From positions 279,192 through 343,191 of the forward strand of contig NZ_JAKUKE010000003.1 in NCBI RefSeq assembly GCF_024197615.1: a stretch of 64,000 nucleotides of DNA, read 5' to 3'. A program made the translations under genes and the position numbers. The stretch comes from Desulfuromonas sp. KJ2020. GTDB lineage: Bacteria > Desulfobacterota > Desulfuromonadia > Desulfuromonadales > SZUA-540. Position 1 is the first letter of the stretch. The number at the start of each line of letters is the position of its first letter. Positions 59,009 through 64,000 of the stretch are shown here, piece after piece. The notes under the pieces are model-generated. The model was not told the DNA's origin. It saw nothing but the letters and a program-made list of their open reading frames with translations, and did not search any database.

Positions 59009-59398
59009 ATGATTACTGTTTTAACATATGGTACCTTCGACTTTCTTCATGTTGGTCATATAAGGCTTCTTAAGCGGGCCAAAGCCTTAGGGGACCACCT
59101 TATAGTTGGTCTTTCGACAGATTCCTTCAATCTAATCAAACATAAATCCGCTTTTATTCCTTATGATCAGAGGAAAGAAATACTCGAATCAATTAGATAT
59201 GTAGATATTGTTATCCCTGAAGAATCTTGGGAACAAAAAATTCAGGATGTGCTTTCTCACAATGTTGATATTTTTGTCATGGGGGACGACTGGGAGGGGG
59301 AATTCGATTTTTTAAAAGATTATTGTCAGGTTGTTTACTTGCCTCGCACCCAGGATATATCCAGTTCTGCCTTAAAGGGTCAGTTGCGCAATGGCTAA
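59009..59398 (+). CDS. tagD: Glycerol-3-phosphate cytidylyltransferase, TagD type
   Basis: A 129-residue cytoplasmic enzyme that makes CDP-glycerol from sn-glycerol 3-phosphate and CTP. It has the HxGH signature in TYGTFDFLHVGH (residues 5-16 approx.), STDSFNLIKHK, the WEQKIQDV stretch, VMGDDWEGEFDFLKD and the RTxxIS motif (RTQDISSS). These match Bacillus TagD along the whole length, which argues for glycerol rather than ethanolamine or heptose. The start is ATG at 59009, giving the normal family length; the upstream open part overlaps the Stealth gene and has no homologous sequence. It overlaps the next gene by 8 bases. Confidence 0.92.
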   Translation: MITVLTYGTFDFLHVGHIRLLKRAKALGDHLIVGLSTDSFNLIKHKSAFIPYDQRKEILESIRYVDIVIPEESWEQKIQDVLSHNVDIFVMGDDWEGEFDFLKDYCQVVYLPRTQDISSSALKGQLRNG

Positions 59399-60119
59399 TC
59401 AATCCAAGTTGAATATCGATGTTAAGCAGGCTGATGCCGCGATGTCCCTGAAGACATGGTGGGCATTGTGCTTTATTTACCCCTTGGCAAGACCCCTTAC
59501 TGTTTTTTTCGTCAATAAAACGACCATTTCCCCTAATCAAATAACCTTGGCGGCTATTGTTCTGCGGTTTTTTACCGCTTTATGTTTTTTTATTGGCGGT
59601 TATGTTTTCTGGGCGATCGGTGCCATGTTTTATTTTCTGGCCTATGTCTGTGACTGCACGGATGGAACCGTGGCTAGAATTACAGGCCAGACCTCGGAAC
59701 TTGGACGCTATCTTGACCATGTCGCTGATCTTGTCGGTGATGTTGTGATTCTTCTTGTTCTGGCGGGCTCTCAGGGCCTGCTGGGAACGCCGATGATATT
59801 TGGCATGATGTTCATGCATGTGGCCGAAAGCTATATCAGTTATCTCAGCGGTTTTGCTATTGCCCCCGAGAAAAGTCATAAACCTTCTTTCGCCCTGTTC
59901 ACTCTGGTGAATCGCTACCGCCGGTGGTGGTTCGACAAGAACATCAAATCCTTCTTCTCTTTTCCTGATTATACCGCGTTTATTTTCGTGCTTTTCCCTT
60001 TGCTGGGCAAACCTGCAGTCGGTCTTCATATCGGTTTTTACCTGCTTTTGTTGATCGTCTTTTATACGGTCTTCTCAACGTTTGTTTCGATACACACCGG
60101 TGAGCGCCGCTTCCCCTGA
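59391..60119 (+). CDS. CDP-alcohol phosphotransferase
   Basis: A 242-residue inner-membrane enzyme with about six helices. The CDP-alcohol motif D-x2-DG-x2-AR-x8-G-x3-D-x3-D is complete in DCTDGTVARITG...GRYLDHVAD (about residues 88-114). The family moves a phospho-alcohol between a CDP donor and an alcohol acceptor. Next to a CDP-glycerol-making enzyme, it may place phosphoglycerol on a lipid or polyprenyl glycan, but a CDP-diacylglycerol or other donor cannot be excluded. GC content returns to that of the flanks here. Confidence 0.88.
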   Translation: MANQSKLNIDVKQADAAMSLKTWWALCFIYPLARPLTVFFVNKTTISPNQITLAAIVLRFFTALCFFIGGYVFWAIGAMFYFLAYVCDCTDGTVARITGQTSELGRYLDHVADLVGDVVILLVLAGSQGLLGTPMIFGMMFMHVAESYISYLSGFAIAPEKSHKPSFALFTLVNRYRRWWFDKNIKSFFSFPDYTAFIFVLFPLLGKPAVGLHIGFYLLLLIVFYTVFSTFVSIHTGERRFP

Positions 60120-61041
60120 ATGGATTTATGATTTGAAATCATTCGTCAAGGTTCGTCTTCAGAGCGACCAAGCCTTTTCATGTCCGGTCTGCGCAACGCC
60201 GGTCTTCGATATCTCTTACGTCTTTGAAGATGAGGGAAAGAAATCCAATTTCTTTCAATGCCCTGAGTGCAGTTTCTTGTTCGCCCGCCCGATTTTTATT
60301 CCCGAATTGGACCATCGGCAGATGGACGGGCTGGAAAACGCCGAGTTATTCAATTCCCGTATGCTGAAAAGAATCTATGTCCATTATTTCATCAAAAAGG
60401 AGATTCGGGCACTGAGACGCGTAAAGGGGAAGGGGGCACTGCGTCTTCTGGATATTGGCTGCGGAACCGGTTGGACAACCAAAGTTTATGCCGATCAGGG
60501 ATTTGAGGTGACGGGGCTGGAGCCTTCCAAGGGGCGGGCCGAGTTCGCTCGTGAGAAATATGGCATCGATGTCCTCTGTGATTACATAGAAGATGTTGAA
60601 ATAGCTGAGAAATTCGATGTCATCGTGCTTCGTCATATTGTCGAACATTTTTCTGACCCCGGGTTGGTTCTGCGCAAAATCCGAGGCTTTCTCAAAGACG
60701 ATGGGGTGGTTCTGGTTATTGTCCCGAATATCAACTGTCTCGGACGTTATCTGTTTGAAACGAAATGGGCTTGGGTTCTTCCTTGGCACTGTAATTTCTT
60801 CACACCAAAGTCATTACGAACATTTTTAAATCACGAGCATTTCGAGATCCTTGAATTTTATCAAACCCCGACCCCTCTGTACTATCCTGGCGCTATTATG
60901 CGTGCTTTTCCTAATAAGATTGTAAAATGGATATTTGGCAAAAATCGCTTTTTTGCCATGCTACTATGCGCACCCTTGGCAATTGCTGGGAAGTTGATAG
61001 GGATGGGGGATAACCTCAATTTAGTGGCGAAGGTCAAATAG
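60100..61041 (+). CDS. SAM-dependent methyltransferase with zinc ribbon
   Basis: A class I methyltransferase of about 313 residues. An N-terminal zinc ribbon (CPVC ... CPEC) is followed by the SAM motif LLDIGCGTGWTTKVY and post-I ITGLEPSK-like sequence, then RHIVEHFSDPGLVLRKI. The C-terminal YFTPKSLR/FFTPKSLRTFL and FEILEF segments are typical of sugar or glycan O-methyltransferases. The start is unclear: GTG at 60100 overlaps the previous gene by 20 bases, TTG at 60133 follows it; neither has a good ribosome site. It probably caps or decorates the glycan. Confidence 0.85.
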   Translation: MSAASPEWIYDLKSFVKVRLQSDQAFSCPVCATPVFDISYVFEDEGKKSNFFQCPECSFLFARPIFIPELDHRQMDGLENAELFNSRMLKRIYVHYFIKKEIRALRRVKGKGALRLLDIGCGTGWTTKVYADQGFEVTGLEPSKGRAEFAREKYGIDVLCDYIEDVEIAEKFDVIVLRHIVEHFSDPGLVLRKIRGFLKDDGVVLVIVPNINCLGRYLFETKWAWVLPWHCNFFTPKSLRTFLNHEHFEILEFYQTPTPLYYPGAIMRAFPNKIVKWIFGKNRFFAMLLCAPLAIAGKLIGMGDNLNLVAKVK

Positions 61042-61042
61042 T

Positions 61043-62149
61043 TTGGACACCATGCCATTAAAAAAAGTTGATACATTTCTCGGGTCTTGGCTCTCCAGGC
61101 TTTTGCCGAAACCCAAAGCGCCAGACTCCTTGCCTGACACATTGCAGAACGTTTTGTTTGTTCGCCCTGGCGGTATCGGCGATGCAGTCCACCTTGTCCC
61201 GTCCATCCAGGCGCTAAAGCGTGCCTATCCAGCTGCAACGATCGACATTCTGGCAGAAAAGCGCAATGCGGCTGTTTTTGCCCTGTGCCCACAGGTTAAC
61301 CACCTGTTCCACTACGATAGGCCTGCAGAGTTTTTCAGTGTCATGCGTCGTCGCTATGACGTCATCATCGATACCGAACAGTGGCACAGGCTTTCGGCGA
61401 TTGTCGCTCGTTTGATCCGCTCGAATTTCAAAATCGGCTTCGCTACCAACGAACGACAGCGGATGTGTACCCACCCCGTGGAGTACTCCCACGACGATTA
61501 TGAGATGAAGAGTTTTGCTCATTTACTCGCACCACTCGGGCTATCTTGTGACATGGAGATCCAGAGCCCCTTCCTGGTTGTCCCCGAGTTGGCCAAGGCG
61601 CGGGCCCAAGAGCTTCTTGCGCCCTTGACGGCCCCCTTTGTCACGCTCTTTCCCGGGGCCAGTATCTCCGAAAGACGTTGGGGGACCGCCAACTTCAAGA
61701 GCCTGGCCGAACGATTGCTTCACTCAGGATTGAATGTTGTGGTGGTGGGAGGCTGGGAGGATCGCCAGGCGGGAACAGATATTGTCATTGATGGCGGACT
61801 GAATCTCGCTGGATGTACCTCCTTGCCTGAAACGGCAGCTGTTTTGCAGAGAAGCGCTCTTCTCGTGAGCGGCGATTCAGGGGTGCTGCACCTGGCCGTG
61901 GGGTGTGGTACGCCGAGCGTTTCTCTCTTTGGCCCCGGCATTGCTACCAAATGGGCGCCCAAGGGGGAGCACCATCGCGTTATCAATCTCGGCGTTGACT
62001 GTTCGCCCTGCACCCGTTTCGGCACGACCCCGCCATGTCTTTCAGGTGCTCGCTGTATCAAAGATATCAGCGTCGACGAGGTGTGGTCCTCCGTCAATCA
62101 TCTGCTGGAGGGATGTTCTTCGTCTCACTTATCCGAGAGGCTGTCTTAA
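61043..62149 (+). CDS. GT9 family glycosyltransferase (heptosyltransferase-like)
   Basis: A 368-residue GT-B enzyme of the ADP-heptose:LPS type. It shows VRPGGIGDAVHLVPSIQALK near residue 42, LFPGASISERRWGTANFKSLAERL (acceptor/donor loop), VSGDSGVLHLAVGCGTPSVSLFGPG and, at the end, CSPCTRFGTTPPC. Start is TTG at 61043 (AAGG about 9 bases upstream) or ATG at 61052. It may add heptose or another sugar to lipid A core or to the glycan made here. Confidence 0.9.
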   Translation: MDTMPLKKVDTFLGSWLSRLLPKPKAPDSLPDTLQNVLFVRPGGIGDAVHLVPSIQALKRAYPAATIDILAEKRNAAVFALCPQVNHLFHYDRPAEFFSVMRRRYDVIIDTEQWHRLSAIVARLIRSNFKIGFATNERQRMCTHPVEYSHDDYEMKSFAHLLAPLGLSCDMEIQSPFLVVPELAKARAQELLAPLTAPFVTLFPGASISERRWGTANFKSLAERLLHSGLNVVVVGGWEDRQAGTDIVIDGGLNLAGCTSLPETAAVLQRSALLVSGDSGVLHLAVGCGTPSVSLFGPGIATKWAPKGEHHRVINLGVDCSPCTRFGTTPPCLSGARCIKDISVDEVWSSVNHLLEGCSSSHLSERLS

Positions 62150-62189
62150 CTTTTCACGCGTCGGTGAGTCTTCGTTTATGGGAGTTTCC

Positions 62190-62960
62190 ATGCCTTACCC
62201 GTTTTTGATCTTCGCTTTTATCCTCGGCGCCGTCATCGGCTCATTTCTCAATGTATGTATATATCGCGTTCCAGCGGGAGAGTCCGTTATTTCACCGCCA
62301 TCCCGTTGTCCCAAATGCGATGCCGGCATTCGCTGGTACCAGAATATTCCTGTTTTGAGCTGGTTTTTTTTGCGGGGACGCTGCGCTTCATGTAAGGCGC
62401 CTATTTCCGGGCGTTATCCCGCCGTGGAGGCGCTTACCGGCGGACTTTTTGTGTTGGTGTTGTGGACCTTTGAATTCCAGGCTGCCACCCTGGTTTACTG
62501 GATTTTTGTCTCTGCGCTGGTAGTCATTACCTTTATTGACCTCGATCACCAGATCATCCCCGACGTTATCAGCCTCCCTGGGATACCGGTGGGGTTTGTG
62601 TGTTCCTTTTTTGTGCCCTGGCTGAGTTGGACCGACTCGCTGCTGGGCATTCTGATTGGTGGCGGCAGCCTGTATCTGGTGGCCTTCCTCTACGAACTAC
62701 TGACCAAAAAGGAGGGAATGGGTGGCGGCGATATCAAACTGCTGGCCATGATCGGCGCCTTCCTGGGCTGGAAGGCGGTCTTTCCTGTGATTTTTTTTAG
62801 TTCTCTCCTCGGAACCTTGGTGGGCGTGCCGGTAATGCTGGCACAAAAAGCCGACAGCCGTCTGGCCATCCCTTTCGGCCCTTTTCTGGCCCTGGGATCT
62901 TTGATTTATCTTTTTTGGGGCTATGCAATCATCTCCTGGTACCTTTCTTTTTTCTCCTGA
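62190..62960 (+). CDS. pilD: Prepilin peptidase / N-methyltransferase
   Basis: A 256-residue membrane aspartyl protease that cleaves prepilin leaders and methylates the new N-terminus. An N-terminal helix with GSFLNVCIYRVP is followed by the zinc tetracysteine (CPKC ... CASC), then six more helices with the two catalytic aspartates in FIDLDHQIIPD and MGGGDIKLL. The start is ATG at 62190, 5 bases after GGGAG; ATG at 62178 would add four residues. It must process PilA and the seven minor pilins of this window. Confidence 0.96.
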   Translation: MPYPFLIFAFILGAVIGSFLNVCIYRVPAGESVISPPSRCPKCDAGIRWYQNIPVLSWFFLRGRCASCKAPISGRYPAVEALTGGLFVLVLWTFEFQAATLVYWIFVSALVVITFIDLDHQIIPDVISLPGIPVGFVCSFFVPWLSWTDSLLGILIGGGSLYLVAFLYELLTKKEGMGGGDIKLLAMIGAFLGWKAVFPVIFFSSLLGTLVGVPVMLAQKADSRLAIPFGPFLALGSLIYLFWGYAIISWYLSFFS

Positions 62961-63091
62961 TCGGCCTATTCGCATAAAAAAATTGCCATTAGTGCCCCTA
63001 TATCTTGTGATGTTAACTGGGGCTCTTAGCCCTATCTTGTGTTTTTCGTCTATTTAACTATAAAAAACAATATGTTATAGAAATATAGTTC

Positions 63092-63119
63092 TTGACAGGT
63101 GTTTTTACTGAAATATAAT
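63092..63119 (+). promoter_or_regulatory. Sigma-70 promoter of xre
   Basis: Perfect TTGACA (63092-63097) and TATAAT (63114-63119) hexamers with a 16-base spacer. The 204-base gap before xre holds this promoter, the dyad that abuts it, and no other supported feature. Confidence 0.85.
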
Positions 63120-63136
63120 TATGCACAATTTGCATA
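63120..63136. promoter_or_regulatory. Dyad operator at the xre promoter
   Basis: TATGCA-CAATT-TGCATA, a perfect 6+6 palindrome (7+7 with flanking T/A) with a 5-base centre. It overlaps the expected transcription start, so a bound protein would block the promoter. It is also 238 bp upstream of the pilM sigma-54 promoter. Eleven of the 12 arm bases match the second dyad at 19096-19112. Confidence 0.7.
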
Positions 63137-63164
63137 ACAATTATGTTTAAGGGAGTTACTCTGG

Positions 63165-63365
63165 ATGGCCGCAAACCGTGTAAAGGATATTCGTGAATCC
63201 CTGCTTATGAGCAAGGCAGAACTGGCACGGAAGGCCGGGGTGTCACCTTTGACGGTGGATCGTATTGAGCGAGGGGAGGCCTGCCGCATGGCCACCATGC
63301 GTAAAATTATCCTGGCGCTGGGTTTGCCCTTGTCGGAGAAGGATAAGGTCTTCCCGGAAGATTAA
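63165..63365 (+). CDS. Small XRE-family transcription regulator
   Basis: A 66-residue single-domain HTH_3 protein. It covers IRESLLMSKAELARKAGVSPLTVDRIERGE, with the recognition helix at about residues 28-38, and nothing else, so it must dimerise through the HTH domain. A GGGAG site precedes the ATG. It sits between pilD and pilM, as in Geobacter pil loci. A consensus promoter with an overlapping dyad suggests self-repression (inference). It may also bind the related dyads before minor-pilin operon 1. Confidence 0.9.
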   Translation: MAANRVKDIRESLLMSKAELARKAGVSPLTVDRIERGEACRMATMRKIILALGLPLSEKDKVFPED

Positions 63366-63372
63366 AATCCGC

Positions 63373-63388
63373 TGGCATATACCTTGCT
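63373..63388 (+). promoter_or_regulatory. Sigma-54 promoter of the pilM operon
   Basis: TGGCATATACCTTGCT: near-perfect -24 (TGGCA) and -12 (TTGCT) elements with 10 bases between GG and GC, 61 bases before the pilM start. Confidence 0.85.
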
Positions 63389-63449
63389 TTCTATGTCGGT
63401 GGTTTAAAAAGTATCAGCAGTCAATCAACCTTTTTGCGAGGATGAATTC

Positions 63450-64000
63450 ATGTTGTTCAAGTCGAATAAGGATTTGATCGGTGTCGATATCGGCTCCAGT
63501 GCTGTTAAGCTGGTGCAGTTGCGGGAGTCCAAGGGGAGGTATCATCTCGTGACTTTTGGCATGACCGAATTGCCTAACGAGGTCATTGTCGACAACGCCA
63601 TTATGGATTCCGCCGCCTTGGCGGATGCCATTCGCGGTCTGGTGGAAAGCCTCAAGATCAAGACAAAAAATGTCGCTACTTCGGTGTCTGGCCATTCGGT
63701 CATCATCCGCAAGATACAACTGCCTCTTATGACCGAAGATGAACTGGAGGCTTCGATTCAATGGGAGGCTGAGCAGTATATCCCCTTTGAGGTATCCGAG
63801 GTGAATCTTGATTTTCATATCCTGGGGCCCGATGCGAACGATCCCTCGGTGATGAATGTTACCCTGGTGGCGGCCAAGAAGGATATGGTCAACGACTATG
63901 TCGCGGTCTTCAACGAGTGCGGCTTGACGCCGGTTGTCATGGATGTCGACTGCTTTGCGCTCGAGAATGCTTTTGAGTCTTGTCTAGGGTTTGAAGATGA
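63450..64000 (+). CDS. pilM: Type IV pilus inner-membrane alignment protein, 5' part
   Basis: The first 183 residues of PilM, an actin-like cytoplasmic protein that binds the PilN tail and links PilNOP to the inner-membrane motor. The ATP-binding phosphate-1 motif GVDIGSSAVKLVQL (residues 10-23), SGHSVIIRKIQLP and QWEAEQYIPFEVSEVNLDF match the family. The gene runs off the window end; pilN, pilO, pilP and pilQ are expected beyond. An AGGATG-type ribosome site is close to the ATG. Confidence 0.96.
   Translation, partial: MLFKSNKDLIGVDIGSSAVKLVQLRESKGRYHLVTFGMTELPNEVIVDNAIMDSAALADAIRGLVESLKIKTKNVATSVSGHSVIIRKIQLPLMTEDELEASIQWEAEQYIPFEVSEVNLDFHILGPDANDPSVMNVTLVAAKKDMVNDYVAVFNECGLTPVVMDVDCFALENAFESCLGFED

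Larger units (their letters stand above)
55306..59400. other. AT-rich accessory block within the pil locus
   Basis: From the end of the flippase gene to the start of the CDP-alcohol phosphotransferase gene the sequence is plainly AT-rich, with poly-A and poly-T runs and loosely spaced genes (gaps of 141 and 124 bases), unlike the dense GC-rich flanks. It holds four genes for surface glycan synthesis. No transposase, integrase or bordering repeat was seen. The short gaps at 56796-56936 and 57870-57993 hold no site I can support. Confidence 0.7.

Noticed and set aside
55306-59400. Mobile element carrying the AT-rich glycan genes
   Set aside because: No transposase, integrase, terminal repeat or tRNA remnant was seen at either edge; composition alone does not show a mobile element.
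61905-62189. Longer N-terminus for PilD
   Set aside because: It overlaps the GT9 gene in another frame; the known family starts just before the first membrane helix, and ATG at 62190 has GGGAG in front.
62990-63036. Possible terminator after pilD
   Set aside because: GCCCC and GGGGC can pair, but the arms are 5 bp with a 20-base loop and only a short T run; not convincing.

Overview
The window reads as bacterial chromosome from the Desulfuromonadia (Geobacter, Desulfuromonas and Pelobacter relatives). The main reasons are a very short Geobacter-type pilin followed by a separate pilin C-terminal partner, sigma-54 promoters with NtrC-type regulators in front of pilus operons, and a gene order pilB-T-C-S-R-A ... 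pilD ... pilM like that of deltaproteobacterial pil loci. Most of it is GC-rich and tightly packed on both strands. No tRNA, rRNA, CRISPR array, insertion sequence or phage gene was seen, and no gene-free stretch exceeds about 230 bases.

Region 1 (1-16055) is housekeeping and envelope genes: the 3' part of acnB, an SPOR-NlpC/P60 lipoprotein, a cyclophilin, a CBS-DUF294 protein, a YitT-like membrane protein, an outer-membrane barrel, a minus-strand run (HD hydrolase, DedA-PAP2 fusion, aguA, aguB), an RND efflux pair, an MFS transporter and a small ferredoxin.

Region 2 (16186-34446) is pilus-tip biology. A histidine kinase and an NtrC-type regulator lead into a first minor-pilin operon (FimT-like, PilW, PilV, PilX, a 1515-residue PilY1 and a PilY2-like protein). 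A second operon follows with PilV, PilW, PilX, a 1219-residue PilY1, an Ig-like lipoprotein and two tandem FimT-like proteins. Each operon has its own candidate sigma-54 promoter.

Region 3 (34525-39982) holds a DUF1015 protein, RNase R, ribF and aroE. Region 4 (40082-54000 approx.) is the core pilus machine: pilB, pilT, pilC, the pilS/pilR two-component pair, a 75-residue pilin (PilA-N) and its separate secreted partner (PilA-C/Spc), then an ABC permease, a TPR-like protein and an ABC ATPase resembling Myxococcus PilI/G/H.

Region 5 (50943-62149) is a glycan module lying between the PilGHI-like genes and pilD: a TMTC-like multipass protein, a DPPR-synthase-type UbiA prenyltransferase, a PglK-like flippase, then a visibly AT-rich block with a GT-B enzyme, a GT2, a Stealth phosphotransferase and a TagD-type glycerol-3-phosphate cytidylyltransferase, followed by a CDP-alcohol phosphotransferase, a methyltransferase and a GT9. 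Together they predict a polyprenyl-linked, phosphoglycerol-bearing glycan made from within the pilus locus; the acceptor (pilin, surface polysaccharide or lipid) is unknown.

Region 6 (62190-64000) returns to the pilus: prepilin peptidase pilD, a small XRE regulator, and the start of pilM behind a strong sigma-54 promoter. A dyad, TATGCA-N5-TGCRTA, occurs at the xre promoter and twice in tandem before the first minor-pilin operon, suggesting shared control of tip and alignment-complex genes.
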